Made by a program: the position numbers and the translations under genes. From Zoroaster sp. YZ-2022 (taxonomy: Eukaryota > Echinodermata > Asteroidea > Forcipulatida > Zoroasteridae), in assembly GCA_029582265.1 (NCBI GenBank), contig CM055822.1, forward strand, positions 46,105,916 to 46,169,915: DNA of 64,000 bases. The letters are read 5' to 3'. A model generated the notes under the pieces. That model saw only the letters and a program-made list of their open reading frames with translations, was not told the DNA's origin and made no database searches. This document shows, piece after piece, positions 23,428-37,012 of this stretch (position 1 is the first letter of the stretch; each line of letters starts with the position of its first letter).

Positions 23428-24248
23428 GAGTGATAATACATGAAACATACATGTACATGTACCAAAGACTGGGTTTTGTCTTAAGAGTGTCATCTATTGT
23501 AGATGCACATGCAGAGTATGGGACTAGAATACGGTGTAAGTAACACATGAATTATAAAGATGTCCTGCAGTAAATTGAAAGGGCAATAAATTTCCAATTA
23601 CAGCATATTATTTGTGGAATTCTATTCCATCATATTTGATACAGTACAGTGGTCAATTATGTGAGAAGAACAACGCAAATCATATAGATTTACAGTGTAA
23701 TATAAAACCCCTGAAATACATCTACTGAGCTTGCCCTATGGATGGTGATTGGACGACTCCACATACAGTACATGTATATCCCTGCAAATCACCCAGGTAC
23801 AAATTCCACACATTTATTGACAGGCTTATTGTTTCTGATTAATTTATTGGGGTAAAAGGGACTAGGTTTTGTACCACTGAAAGACATTGATAAATGCACC
23901 TCATAAAAAACGATTGGCCCAGCTTCGCCTAAGATTCTAGTGTAAAATCTTCATCAATTTTAATGGCAGTAGTCCAATTTGCATGCATATGACCATGTCA
24001 GCCAAAATGACATTTGCATGGGCTCTTGGGACGACAAGGATGTCATTTGCAGAACTGTGCATTTATTTCACAATATTTAGATATTTTTTCACACTGTATC
24101 AACACAAATCTATCTGTTTTACATATACAGGGGCCTAAATGTTACAGTGTTCAAATCTAAAATCCTCTTACTGACAGTAAGGATCGTGAATTACTATGAA
24201 AGTTGGAGGTACATGTAAGTTACCATATTGGTAATTGTAACAAGGAGA
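23428..24248 (-). other. intron DNA, no feature seen
   Basis: AT-rich intronic sequence without recognised repeats or coding signal. Confidence 0.55.
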
Positions 24249-24690
24249 TCAATAGAGAGGTTTCGCAAGCATACGGATACGGATACAGATATGATAACCG
24301 TATCCGTTCACGTTGGACGCGCGTCAGATTTTGTTTCGCAATCAGAGAGGTATGTGTCACTTGAGGGCGCGTGTAAAGAAAGTTTCCAACAAGCATGACG
24401 AAAACTGGAGACCCTGTCTACACTGCATTTTTCTCATTTTTTGCTTACAAATGACTAACACATTTCTATCTATATCATGGATGATACCATTAAAAGCAAT
24501 ACCGTGGGAAATGTTTTTAATCTAGGACAAAAATACAACTAAAATTCTGCAAAACAGTATCCGTTTTTCTACTTACGTGTATGAACTTCCGTATCCGTTG
24601 TTAACGTCCATGCAAAACATGGACGCCACAAAGTGTTGACGTATCCGTATCCGTATCTGTATCTGTACGCTTGCGAAACCTCTCCATTGA
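24249..24690. mobile_element. TIR element with cggata(c) reiterations
   Basis: Inverted termini TCAATRGAGAGGTTTCGCAA are followed by direct runs of cggatacggata and tccgtatccgtatctgtat. It is about 440 bp with no coding capacity. Subterminal reiteration of the terminal motif is hAT-like, but no clear 8-bp target duplication was found. Confidence 0.8.
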
Positions 24691-24973
24691 GAGATGATGT
24701 TTACACGTATTTCAAAATTGAAGTTACAGCATTGGTATTTGGCAATGTTCATTTTAACCCCCATTTTCCAAGAAATATTTTACATATTTGCTAATCTGTG
24801 AAAGTTTTGACCAACAGGTGCTCATGTTTGTGAGAATACAATAAAACCGTTTTTTGTTTTATGTTTTATAAAAAGTTGTAAAATCAACTTATTATTTTTT
24901 TCTCTTAGATGAAATCAATTTCTCATTATGATTGATACTTACACCAAAAAAGCTTTTAGATATTAATATGTTA

Positions 24974-25331
24974 GGCCAAAAAAAAGCTCTTTGATTTATG
25001 GTCATCGGTCAGCTTCAAAATCGGTGCGGTGATGTGCTTTTTTTTTTTTTTTTTGGCCAAGAGGGAAATACATGATACATTGTATACTTGGGGACCAAAA
25101 TTCCCAAAGTATGGTGGCTAAGAGAGGCCTCACAAATCGGGCAAATGTTCATACCCCAATGTGAAAAAGTGGTTTAAAGCACAGCACGGCAGAATTCCAA
25201 TCGGTCCAGCAATTTTGGCTGCAATTGGACATTGTTTCATAGCAACAACAACAATAATAAAATAAAAATGCTGACGTGCGGGTCTGAGGTGACGCACATG
25301 GAGACCAGAAACCATGAGACCTTTTTTTTTG
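24974..25331. repeat. Harbinger-like MITE (GGCCAAAAAAA), copy 3
   Basis: Flanked by TTA on both sides. It shares its interior with the 8435 element (gctgcaattggacattg). Confidence 0.82.
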
Positions 25332-25389
25332 CCTTAAATAGTTTGATTATTTTGAAATTACCAAGTTTTATACATGTAGATCTTCCCAT

Positions 25390-25860
25390 TAAAGATAAGG
25401 TATATGACATAAAACACAATAAAGGAGGCCACTTTGCATCCGTCACGTTAGCAGTTTTTCCAATGGTTGTTATTTATTTTTAAGTACCTGAAACCGACCA
25501 AAAAGTGTTTCAAAATGTGAATGGACATGCAGGCTTATAATACTAGAACTAATTTCAGTTGATTTATTTTATTATTTTATTTTTTTATTTATTTTTTTAA
25601 CCTTAAATTTCCATAAAAATTGGACGGAAAAAGTTACCTCACTTTTCCGTCCATTTGTTGATGGAAATTTTAGGGTAATTAAAAAAATAATAGTAATAAT
25701 CAACTCAAATTATCTTTAGGATAAGCATGCATGTCTATTCAAATGTTGAAATTCTTTTTGGGTGGTTTCAGATGTTAAAATAAAAATTACAACCATTAGA
25801 AAACTGCTAACGTGACAGTAGGAAAGTGGCCCCCTTTATTGTGTTTTATGTCATATACAT
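25390..25860. repeat. imperfect inverted repeat around a Ttcc/ggaa hairpin
   Basis: The left arm (ataaggtatatgacataaaa, caatggttgttatttat) recurs inverted near 25770-25856 (ttttatgtcatatac, attacaaccattag). The centre (aaattggacggaaaaag..ttttccgtccattt) is itself palindromic. A degraded TIR element is likely. Confidence 0.65.
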
Positions 25861-26018
25861 ACATGTACATGTAGTATTGTTAATTCAAAAATATTTAATT
25901 AATCAAATGTTATGTTAAACTTAAATGTACATGTACGGTACTTGATATAACACTAATGATGGTATCTTTCTTCTGGAGAAATAATTTGGTCAGTGATGTC
26001 ACTTTTCAGAAAATTTAA

Positions 26019-26234
26019 TGGGACAATATCATCACAATCAACAGGGCATGGAATCACAGTGCTAGTTTTAGATTAACTCAGTGACTGAAAATAATACCCT
26101 ACATGATAAGGTCATATTACCGTTGCTGCTGCATAAATTAGCCGGTAATTTTCAGTCACTGCGTTCATCTTAAACTTGGACACCGATTCCATGCCCTGTT
26201 GGAAGTCTGCTTTGATTGTGACGATACTGTCCCT
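26019..26234 (+). repeat. GGGACAGTATC MITE, copy 5
   Basis: A 216-bp copy flanked by TTAA at 26015-26018 and 26235-26238. Confidence 0.9.
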
Positions 26235-26367
26235 TTAAATAATTTCCAGTTTGAATTTAGAAAGCGTAATTTTTCTAAAATTCTATAGAATATGAACAAT
26301 CTGAATGCATTTTCACTGTACAATAATTTATTTAAGCTTAAAACTTTCACTTTTCTGTTTTGCCAAC

Positions 26368-26759
26368 TAGGGCTGTGCCGGGTATCCGGATACCTGACCG
26401 AAACGGTCATTACCCGTTTCCATTTTTCGGTTCCAATTACCCGTAAACGACTTTTTAAAATTCGGACTTAACATTTGAGCGGTGCGAACAGAAATCTGTG
26501 ACTCTTGAACAATGTAATGTTTACACTTTTACAGACAATTATCTTTAAATTCAAGAGATTACACTCCAATAAAGAAAAGATCGATTTAAGTATGGTATCC
26601 TCTGTATTATAAAAGTCAATTTGTTACCATTTACAGTACATGTATTTGTACACCACCGGAGGCATGTTTTCAACAAAAATGAAAACGGGTATCCGGGTAT
26701 CCGAAGTTTCCTGATTTCGGGTATCCGGTTCCAAAAATATCCGAAAATGCACAGCCCTA
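26368..26759. mobile_element. hAT-type non-autonomous element, TAGGGCTGTGC termini
   Basis: This 392-bp element has termini TAGGGCTGTGC and GCACAGCCCTA and an exact 8-bp target duplication TTGCCAAC (26360-26367 and 26760-26767). Subterminal gggtatccgg motifs recur. No transposase. Confidence 0.93.
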
Positions 26760-26833
26760 TTGCCAACATTACCAATGTTGTACCAAAATTCCTTTAAGTG
26801 AATTTAAATCGGTTTTTAACTTACATGTCTTAA

Positions 26834-27090
26834 CCAGTTCGCGTCGGAGGCCGTGTATACACGCAAATTTTTTTTGGGACAGTGGATCGGAGAGCGTCTA
26901 AACACGCCACAGGATTCTCGGGAATATTTGTATAGATTCCCGGTCGACGTGGCAACGAGCCATAAGCATACGGTGGAAGACGCGGTCTCCCCGGTCACGC
27001 TCTGGTGAGCACCATTGGTCGTGTTTGTGCGGTAAAAATAAACCCGCCACGGCGGTTCGGAAAAACTTTTTTATTCCCGGTGCGAACTGG
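26834..27090 (+). repeat. ACCAGTTCG MITE, copy 2
   Basis: A 257-bp near-identical copy of 15259-15515, flanked by TTAA at 26830-26833 and 27091-27094. Confidence 0.93.
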
Positions 27091-27309
27091 TTAAAGACAT
27101 ACTGCTGTGAAACAGATTATTTTGAAAACTGATCTCAGATTATAATTTATTCATGAAGACCAATTTACATGTACGTGTACATCAATGGTTTCATTGCAAA
27201 TATACCGTTCTGATAGCCAGTAAGGGTGTGTCTGTGTACAGGGAGTGTGTGTACATATTTGCCAAGCAGGTTTAGTTGGTTACCTGTGAATGTTTCATAC
27301 AATATGCAT

Positions 27310-27590
27310 GCCTGTGATTTTCTAGGATTTTTCCTGATTTTAGGATTTTTACAAATCTCGCTTTGCCTAAAAATTTTCTTGAAAGAAGAGAAGTAGCCAC
27401 CAAGGAAAGAAAGAAGTAGCCTGTATTGTGTCCAAACCTCTAGTTTCTTGTTTGTGGGGATGTGGAGAGTCTGTAAAATCTCCAAAATTAAACATCCAGG
27501 AGGTCCAGGGGGCTTTGACCATACGAGACCCAGGCCCTGCGCTACCCATTTTTCAGGGTTTCTTAATTTTGTCAAATCACTACCCCTGAA
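27310..27590. repeat. dispersed repeat (cctcctggatgtttaat family), copy 2
   Basis: Reverse-orientation relative of 5450-5680 and 48690-48990 (aaacatccaggaggtccagg, ctagtttcttgtttgtgggg). The 195-residue minus-strand frame running through it reads repeat sequence and is not taken as a gene. Confidence 0.8.
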
Positions 27591-28280
27591 TATGTGCAGA
27601 CTTTGGCTGGTTGTCCGTTTAAAATTGCTTATCAAAATGAAGTAAAACTTTCTGCTGGGCAGAAATGTAATTGGCCACAGCTTGTTACATGTTATATCAT
27701 ACCAGTAATTTGATATGACAAATGTACATTGCTGGCCAGACAGTATTGCCACCCCAGCATGTTAATTACACTGCCACAGATACATGAAGATGCACTTGTC
27801 AATCAAAAAGTGGATTGGTTTCTCTTGGTCTACTTCATGTACGTGCATCTGTGGCTTTTCCAAATGATTTGCATCACTCCAATTGTTAATCACTGTCTTC
27901 ATAATGCCCCAACTTGTATTCGACCTAATAAATGTTTTAAAGGTAAAGTGTTTCTGTATGTTTGAGACAATCATCTCTCAAGGATTGTAGGACAGTGTCA
28001 AACACTGGTGTCCTTTCACACGAAACTCATTTTTACATAAATATTTCTCAGACACTGAGCGAATCTCTCACACAGTGTTAGTTTTGTTTCGTCGAGTGAA
28101 AAGGGCTTAAGATAGAAATTGGAACATTGCATTTGTACTGTACATGTACATGTACATATATATGGTACACTGTAAATGTTTCTGGCCAGAACATTATAAC
28201 TGACAAGTGATTAGTTCAGAATATCTGGAGATTATCAAGGATACAATGTAAAAGCATCTGATGGGATGGGTACATAATCA

Positions 28281-28850
28281 CCAACAATCAAAGATTCAGT
28301 AAACCATAAGGCGGACTTCCTGGCTATGCAGAATTTTTCTCACATTGAAAGACCATGGGGGGCCTACTGCATTCATCAGCCGCCCAGACAGCCCACGCTA
28401 ATAAACCTGACCCACAGCCTCAATTACCTGGCCTGACCCCTACAAAGCAGGCCCAGAGTCTTATCGATTCCCCCATGCTGTGAATGCACTACTCCAGACT
28501 TACATGGTCACACATGACCTGCCCAGGGGGCTAGGATTCCCAATGGGGGGGTGTTTAGACTTGAGCATTTCCAGGGCCCGGATTGCAAGCTGCTGGGAGC
28601 CGATATTTTCTTTGCACAGTGGGTTATGATGGGAGCCTGACCCTGGGCTTCACAGGGGGTGAGGGATCTCTACATGGGGGATGGTTATTTCCTGTGGTGG
28701 AAATTTCATTATTTTTCTTTTCTTCAAACCAATCCTCACGAAAACAGCCCCCCTTTGTAAACGCTGAATCAGACGGACGATGATTGTGGGTTTCCATGTA
28801 CAGCATACAAAGCGGTTCTAACACCAATATAATGCACATTTACAGTGTAG
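28281..28850. other. low-repeat, less AT-rich intron block
   Basis: This segment lacks recognised repeats and is richer in G+C than its surroundings (for example cagcctcaattacctggcct). No splice-flanked open frame is seen. Such blocks in the long first intron are candidates for conserved regulatory DNA, but conservation cannot be judged from one sequence. Confidence 0.35.
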
Positions 28851-29095
28851 TTTAATCTATGGTTACATCGAGTATAACTCTCACTTCTTGTATTTTGCAT
28901 TGCAGCCATCGAGCACAATTAAAAACGTTCAGCATTCTGTGTGGACTGAACCCCACGATGTTCATTATTAAAAGCAGTGTTGTCCTAAACTGGTGCTTAA
29001 TTAACCACAGGTTACACATACTAAAACTATACATAAACAAACTGTACATGTATCAATCAGGATTTGGGAAATAGGGCATCGTAATTTGTTATTAT

Positions 29096-29418
29096 AAATC
29101 CCTCCTACTATAGCTGCACTTTAGTGGCAAGTTACTACATGTACATGTAAGTCAAAACCAGTCAACTGCCTGTTTTGACTGTTGAGACCCAAATGTGCAC
29201 ACGGGGGCATTTTTGACTGGTTTTTACTGTCATTTTGACCACCCTGAACAATACCAGACAATGCATTTTACCAGTCAAAAACGGTCGACTCATTTTGACC
29301 TCTAAATGTACTTACTACACGTGAGGTTTGATAGTGTTTGACATTTAAGTGCACTAGATATACCTTGGCAAGTATATCAACATTTTGTCTGTTTTTGACC
29401 CTTGTAGTATTAGGAGGG
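29096..29418 (+). repeat. TTAA element, CCAGTCAAAA-type interior, copy 3
   Basis: The left end is CCCTCCTACTATAGC (its TTAA degraded) and the right end TAGGAGGG followed by TTAA (29419-29422). It is the fullest copy of this interior. Confidence 0.88.
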
Positions 29419-30169
29419 TTAAGAAAAACAGGATGTCCGAATGTTCAACTTAGCGTACAATAGATTTGCACGTGCATTACAAATAAAACAGGGTGTGCAT
29501 TTACAGGACGGGGCTTTCAAAAGAAACCCTGAAATATTGCATGGCTAATACAATGTACATGTTTTAAGGTTGAACCAAAAACGGCCAATTATGCCTACTA
29601 CAAATCCAGGGTGATTCTTGTCGGTCAATCCGATTGTCTATCTCTCCAAACTAATTTTGTGTACTCTCCTCTGTAATGAATTTGTAGAATCAGAGTGGTG
29701 ACCAGCCAATACTGGCCAGGACGGCTCTATTTACTGAGAACATCCATGCAAGATATTTTGTACGAGAACTATCACATGTATGCACATGTATACAATGTAC
29801 GTATGATGTATGTATTCATATCTTGAATTCTATTTATACAGTTTTTATGAAAGCAACTTAAGAATTGAAATGTCATAACAAAAAATTAAGAATAATAATA
29901 ATAATAATCTAAATAATTTTGTGAACCAGAAAGAAAGTCACAATTTCATGTCCAATCTGTAGTCAATCCAAATCCCTTATACACACACGTGTACAAATCA
30001 ATTTGTTACATACCAACAAACACAATTTGCACCTTCATGGAGACAATGTATGATTCAATGTACAGTCACAATAATATAAATTGCAGGTTTATGAGTAAAC
30101 AGGTACATGTACATTGTACATGTATGCGATTATTATGCAGGTATTTTATTTTTCATATGAAATTAAATT

Positions 30170-31060
30170 GGGGCCGTGCCCGGTAACACTGTTTCTCTAG
30201 GCAGTGGGCCTCCTGTCAGTATTGGCTGTGTGGTGGATCACTAGCCCAAGGGGAGATGGGTCACCAGCGAAGTAGGCCACAATGACGAAGAGGAAGAATC
30301 CCACTGGACCAGTAGAGGCAATCAGATTGGCAAGAAAGAGGAGACCAGTGGGCCGATGAAGCTTGTGAAATTGCAGGCTGAACCAGCATGGGACCCCGGG
30401 GAGCGTAGGATTCTGAGATAAAGAAGACAATTGCAGCTGCAACTGGGCCTGGCAAGGCTCCCCACAGGCCACTAGCAAATGGAAATGGACCTGGCTTATA
30501 TCCTGCTGATGGTGGCAAATTACATTTAGGTCTCCGCTGGGACCTGGCCAGAAATGATTGAAAATTGGAGCTACAGTATTCATGGCTCACTCTGGGGAGA
30601 CACAGTCGCTGGCTGCTGACTGGCTTGGCTCTGCAAAACCCAAGTCTGAGTGATACAGACTGCATTATAACCTTCGCTCGCACTGGCTAAGAGGCTCCTG
30701 GGGGAGGCCAGGCCCTCCCCAGGGGGGCTCGGCAAAGCCTGAAGCAAACAACTAAAATTACATTTTCAGACCTGGGAAATCTGCTGTGCAGATGTGACAG
30801 CGGTGGAAAGAGACAAGAAAACAGCCAGATTTCGGTCCGAGGGGTGAACGGTAGGAGAGCAGCAGGGGCCAGGTGATTCTGCGTAGGAGAGCTTGGCCTA
30901 GCTTCGGGTACCCCAGGGAGGGATCAGTGAGTGTGTCTGCCTATAGGCCATGATTACCACACAAATGAGATGGCTGCCAAGCTAAGGGTTCTTGGGAACA
31001 ACAACCTCTGCCAAAGAGTTTGGGACAGGAACACATTGGGGGAAAGAAATCTGCAAGATA
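30170..31060. other. low-repeat, G+C-richer intron block
   Basis: No recognised repeats. Overlapping minus-strand frames of 128 and 140 codons (30197-30683) occupy part of it but have no domain or splice context. Composition and absence of transposons make it a candidate regulatory or alternative-promoter region. This is inference only. Confidence 0.35.
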
Positions 31061-31186
31061 CAGATGTCCTTGTGTCAAGCCTTCATGTAAATACATACAC
31101 AAAATAAAAAACATTTTTGAGATACATTATGTAATTTGATCACCTCTAACCAATGAACTATTTCATTGATATACACAGAAAAATGT

Positions 31187-32020
31187 TATAGGGTCTGTCC
31201 ACACTAATGGGTACAAAAGTGTGACATTTTAGAGGAACATGGGACATGTCCTTTTGCCATATTTTTGTTCATGTGTCCATTCCAAGTGCCTTGAGGATTG
31301 TGCTTTCTCAGTAATTAAGTAATTACAAAGGGGATCTTCTTTAAGATGTTATGTTTGTAACCTGGACAGACATTTAATCAGAAATTGACTAGAAGTACTA
31401 ATAAAACAGATTCATTCACCCACGTGTTGACTCTTTACAATGCTATTCCCCTAAGGAGTGTTACTTGACAAAATCAAGACAACCCTCCTGGTATTAAAGG
31501 ATCATCCTCAAAATATTATGTTTGTAACGTGGAAAGACATTTGTCAGAAATTGTCTTTTCCACGTTACATACATGGTATATTTCACATACTTATTTTCTA
31601 AAATACCCAGAAAATATCTTAGTTTTTGACTCCAAAACAATCCAAAAGGGGTTAGGGATGTAAATGGAAAAGCATTTGAGTAATTATTTAATTCTATTAT
31701 TAATTCTAAAATACCTAGAAGATATCTTAGTTTTTGACTCCAAACAATCCAAAAGGTGTTAGGGATGTAAATGAAAAAGCATTTGAGTAATTATTTAATT
31801 CTATTATCACTTTCCTGTCAATCTTAAAACAAAATGTTTGTCCATGTTACAAACATATCCTGCAATTTCTTAAGTACCAATAATATTTTCTTATTATTGT
31901 CATTAAATGCTAAGGAATGTTCAGGAATAGATTGGGAAAAAATAGTTGCCTTTATTTGACTCTCCCATGTCACACTCCAATAGTTATCAAATGTACCCAT
32001 TAGTGTGGACAGACCCTATA
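31187..32020. mobile_element. 834-bp TIR element with internal duplication
   Basis: Termini TATAGGGTCTGTCCACACTA and complement mark both ends, with TATA at the junctions. Inside, a segment of about 105 bp (tatcttagtttttgactcc .. agcatttgagtaattattta) is present twice in tandem from about 31600 to 31810. No transposase frame. TA-flanked termini suggest a Tc1/mariner relative. Confidence 0.85.
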
Positions 32021-32346
32021 CCAAGTTTACAATTTGCCACACAAAATGTAAGAATTACTATACCAAATTAGTGTTACATGTATACACGTTTGTGTTACAT
32101 ACCCTATGTGGATATTCTTTTGTTCTTGTGTAGTTAAGAAAAAACACATTCTTCAAACCATTTGCACTGAAGATTCTTTTTGGAGCGGATTTTGTACTAT
32201 CAGTCTTTCCCTTGAATAATCTACTCCATTTTGCGACAGATAACGACATACATGTACTTCCTTTTTGAGAAAATTGAGATTTTCTAATTTGTAAAAACAT
32301 TGTGTGGACAAGAACCTGCATTGTGTGGACATCTTGTGTTCTCAGG

Positions 32347-32714
32347 TAAGCTTGGGTGATAACACGATATTATCGAATATCGTGATACCTTTTTGTTTAA
32401 ATATATAGCGCGATTTTAAATAAAAAAAATAAAAAAATAAAATTAAAATAAAATAAAATAAAAAATCGCCATTGAGTCAAGTCAGAAATTCCATGAAAAC
32501 AAAATTTGGACAGTCTTTTCAGTTTTGAAAGTGAGAACAAAAGCCAACTACTTCAGAAGTACATACACACAACACAAACGAATTTGTGATTTATTGTGAT
32601 GCTTGTAGAGGGGTACCTGTGTTATCGGCTCTAAAGCAATCATGCGTGAATCAAAAATCGCGATATGTTTGCCAATATATCGTGGATGAAAAAAATCGAT
32701 ATCGCCCAAGCTTA
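32347..32714. mobile_element. hAT-type element, TAAGCTTGGG termini, copy 1
   Basis: This 368-bp element has an exact 8-bp target duplication TTCTCAGG (32339-32346 and 32715-32722). Subterminal atatcg and cgatat motifs are reiterated in both orientations. Relative at 38126-38560. Confidence 0.93.
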
Positions 32715-32766
32715 TTCTCAGGTCCACATACATGTAGGGTACCGGTACATGTAGCGAACGGTTACT

Positions 32767-32792
32767 CACACACACACACACACACACACACA
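32767..32792. repeat. CA microsatellite
   Basis: Thirteen or so CA units. Shorter CA runs occur near 36297 and 49314. Confidence 0.9.
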
Positions 32793-33229
32793 TACATATG
32801 TTTTTATCAAAAAGTTTTGCTACGCAAAAGGTTTTGCTATGCAAAATCGTTGAACAAAATCGTTTCTTACTTTAGACACAATACAGACCACTTCTTTTCT
32901 TGGTGGCTACTTCTTGTGTTTCAAGAAAGAATTCTGAGGCAAAGGGAAATTTGTAAAAAATCCTGAAATCAATCCTTCAAAATCCTTCAGTTTAGCAAAG
33001 ACGATTTTGGAGGATTTGGGAAGGTTAGGGTTAATAAAGAGAAGACATCGATAATAATGGCAGAAATGCTTCTATGAGTACAAGGTTACACATGTACATT
33101 GTGTCTTCATAAGAACATTACCAAGGTGCTTTAGGAACAAGTACTTTTTCCAATAAACTTAATTCCTTTCAACTTTTCTTTAAAATCACAGGACATCTAC
33201 ATGTACAACAAAGTTCTAGGGCAGATTAA

Positions 33230-33531
33230 CCCGAACTCCCTAGGCCCATTTGCTTACACATAACCTGAAACCTCCAAAGTCCTTCAGTAGTAAAGCAAGC
33301 ACTATGACATGTATGCACATGTGTTTCTAATCTGTGATACATGGCCAGGGACCCTCCCTGCATGCATGGAGCAATAAACAGTGTCCACTGACCCAAGCAC
33401 TGACCTTGCAATCACTACAACAAACATGGATGTACATGTACCATGGAAAGGCAAGTATGCCTAATAACCTCAATCCTCCAAAATCCTTCACTTTGGCAAA
33501 GAGGATTTTGGAGGATTTGGGAAGGTTAGGG
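33230..33531 (+). repeat. TTAA element, aaatcctccaaaatcc type, copy 2
   Basis: A 302-bp element flanked by TTAA at 33226-33229 and 33532-33535. It is the inverted relative of 20919-21292 and its interior is nearly identical (gtccactgacccaagcac). Confidence 0.9.
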
Positions 33532-34144
33532 TTAATAACATTATCAGTTTTAAAACTAAGCAAGTTTAACATTTAAATTCGACTTGGCTATTTTTGAATT
33601 ACCAATTTGATTTATTTTTTAAATTATATACCAAAAATATACAATACAAATCATAATTTAATACAAACACGTTATTTTATTTCCTGGTACTGTCTTGCTG
33701 CGAGTAAGCAATCGCCTCTAATTTGATCCAGTAATTGTGCTTAAATGTGGTCCCATTCATGTATTGCCTTTTCAGCCATTCCATTGTGACTCACGTTACA
33801 ATCCCACTTACTTTTCAACTTTGTCCGGCTCTCTACTCCAAGATATTACACCTTGCTTTCAGTGAACTCAGTTTTTACAAACTATAAGGAGGGGTCTTTA
33901 ATTATTGGGGTAAAAATTGAAAAAAAAACTTGCCTCACTATCAATTAAGAAAATGTGACTCGCGTGACGGCCAAAAAATAACAAAATCATACATTTTGAT
34001 ATGCAATCAATCATAAGTGGCCAATTAGTGAAAGCTTTAAATTCTGGATCACTTTATTTGAAAGTACAATAGATGCACTAACTGACACCACTGAAATTAT
34101 TTTAAAAAAAATTTTCAAGTTAAAAAAAAAAAAAAATTCATTAA

Positions 34145-34473
34145 CCCTCCTATGCCCATGCTGAAATTTGGCCCAGTCAGCACGGCACTCACAGACAGTC
34201 ACTTGAGTATTTTTGGTTGCATTGCCAATTGGTAGGTCAAACCACAGAGTCACACAGAGCTGTGTATGTACTGTCAGTGGTTTTGGTTTGACCTTTGTGC
34301 ACTGCACAAAGTCAATGGGTTGGGAGTTACATACAAATTTTGAGTGTCTTTGGGTTTGACCTCCTATCACAGCCACATGTGCTTGCATGTATTTGAGTGC
34401 ACTGCACAAAGTCAATGGGTTAAGAGAGACATACACATTTTGAGTGTCTTTGAGTGTTAAACCTATAGGAGGG
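34145..34473 (+). repeat. TTAA element, gcactgcacaaagtcaat interior
   Basis: The left end is TTAACCCTCCTATG (34141 on) and the right end CTATAGGAGGGTTTTAA. The interior has direct repeats (actgcacaaagtcaatgggt and ttttgagtgtctttg, each twice) and is unrelated to the other TTAACCCTCCTA elements in the window. Confidence 0.85.
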
Positions 34474-34535
34474 TTTTAATACAAATTGTATAATATACAA
34501 ATCATACATTTCTTATTTATTTTTGTTTAATTTAA

Positions 34536-34855
34536 CCCTCCTATGGTTTGACCTTTCAAAACCTTTCAAAATCTGCTTACTGGCAAAATGGCTATCAATA
34601 ATGTATGAACCCTTTAAAACCCTCCAGAATTTGTTGCTACTGAACTACCACACCTTTCAATACCCTTTGAAAGGTATTGAAACATTTCAACACCAGTTTG
34701 TTCAGAGAGTTGTTTCACCTCTCGAAACCTTTCATACATTGTAGGTCCCTTTTGTCAGACAGTTTTCTCACCTTTCAAAACCCTTCAGTACAGCAAACTC
34801 AAAGGTTTTGAAAGGTCTGACAATTCTATGGCAAACTGCACTGTATATAGGAGGG
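34536..34855 (+). repeat. TTAA element, cctttcaaaacc interior
   Basis: A 320-bp element flanked by TTAA at 34532-34535 and 34856-34859, with termini CCCTCCTATGG and TATAGGAGGG. The interior is built of cctttcaaaacc-like units. It lies about 60 bp from the preceding element, which has the same termini. Confidence 0.9.
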
Positions 34856-34859
34856 TTAA

Positions 34860-37008
34860 AGGTTTTAAAATAAATTTTGCCATGTAAATTTGGCTGCCAG
34901 GTTCAGATTTTTAATTAAATTGATAATAATAATACCTTATCTTTAATTTTGAAATAAATGTAAACATGTTATTTCTCATTGGGTACAATTGAGTATTTTA
35001 AGCTAATATAATGGAATAAAATTTATAAAAATCAGTATTCTTTGAAGAGCAATATTGCTTTCCGTTCCGCATTTTTCATTAGACAATGTCAGAAACAACA
35101 TTATTAACCAAAAATAGACACCAAAAAAAAATTCCATGGTTTTACGTGTAAGTTGGTCGTGAAACAATTTGGTTTTCTTCAATTTACATTTCAGACATAT
35201 AAAATAAAAAAATAAAAAAAACAAAAAAAACATCCTAAACAGCATCGTGGGAAACATTTATGAGCGGAAAATGTTTTTCCTTTTCCAGACACTTTAAACT
35301 TTAAACACTTTATTTTGTTCCACAGAAAACAACATATGTGTACCCTGTGGAATTCTGTCTGCTTGGAGAAAGAAAAAAAACATTTCCATTTGAGCTCAGA
35401 AGATCCATCAAAAGAGTCATAAAATGTGAACACAGATTTCCTTAGTGACTTCTGTGTAGCTTTCCCGTATTGGCCAAGACGCCTGAAAGTACGATGCACT
35501 AGTCTACATCACCGCAGGGTTTGTAATCTCGGATACACTGCTCGCTTCTCAGGAGAGAAAAATAAGAGCATCACAATAATCGATAATTGAAATATCAATC
35601 ATTTCACAAGACAAACTATTCAAACAACACAGACTTTATTAGTTTGTAGATTTATGGTGAAAAACAAGAGCGTAATTTATAAGAACAATGGACCTACAAA
35701 TGTAATTTAAATGTCAACAATTTCACACAGTGACTCATAATTCTCTCCATAGAAGACAACTATCAAAATTACACAGACGTAATTATTTTGTAGATTTATG
35801 CTGAATAACAACAGCATCAGAAAATCGAATTTAAATATCAATTATTATTTCAATATTCTGATAGCCTGTGTTCTCATTTTACAGATGATTTTTTTCAAAA
35901 CTTTCAACAAATCTAATAACAAACTATTGGCACACTGTGATCATTACCAACAGTGTCAAGGGGCTTTAAAATATATTGTACTGTATGTTAATTATTCTTA
36001 ATTAAATTCCAGTAAAAAAAATAGTCTAATTAATTGGACCTGCTGTTAAGAACTTGCCATCTGAAGATGGTCCAAGACTCTGCAAACTGCCTTGGATTGT
36101 TTTTTAAATTTACAATACATGTACTTTGCATATATTCAAATCTCTGAATTAAGCAAACTCACTGAAAAAGACTCATTTCTGGCATTTCGATTATTGCTGT
36201 ATTTTCTACACGGACAAATGTCTGCAAGGAAATTCTGGCTTTGTCTGAACAATATATGTGGTGCCTAGATGTGCCAAGAGAATCTGTCCAGGATTGCACA
36301 CACACACACACAGATCTCCAGGCTGGTTGACATTCAAAACCAGTATACACTTCCAGAACAATTCCGTAAATGAATCTGCACTATGAGATAGATTTACTAC
36401 AGCACGTAATAGAAACAACCTGTGAAAGTTTCAGCTTATTTCATTGTGTCATTGACAAGACAAAAGTGAAACAGCTTTAAGATTGTCCGTATTAATTCCA
36501 ACATGGAATGTCTGTCCGACTTCGGATGACAGAAATTCATTTAAGAAAATGATTCCACAAATTTTACTTAAATAATAACTCCTCAGTTAAAATTATTTCA
36601 AGGGATGCTTAAAACCATCATCAACTTTACACCAAGTAAGTTTCATGAAAAATGTACGGTATGTCATCAATTATATTTTTACCAATATTGGCTCAAGAAC
36701 AGTCAAATATACACTCATGAATTGATCACCGTTTTACATTCCTTGATACATGTATGTGGCCGAGGTGCTACCATTTTTCTAAAATTAGGTTTCCCAACTC
36801 AAAGTTTTGACACCATGAGATGAAAATTCCATGCTAAAATGAATAAATCAAATTTGTATGCAATGTCACTATTTTCTAGTTACACACACACACTTACCTA
36901 CATTGTACTACATTGTACACTTTTGGTCATACAGTACAACTGTACATACAGTTGTATGGGTAATTTCATGGTTACTCCCATTACAATTTTTAGGTATTGG
37001 GCCCACTC
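34860..37008 (-). other. intron DNA, no feature seen
   Basis: AT-rich intronic DNA. A pair of similar AT-rich segments sits at 35550-35850. No coding signal. Confidence 0.5.
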
Positions 37009-37012
37009 TTAA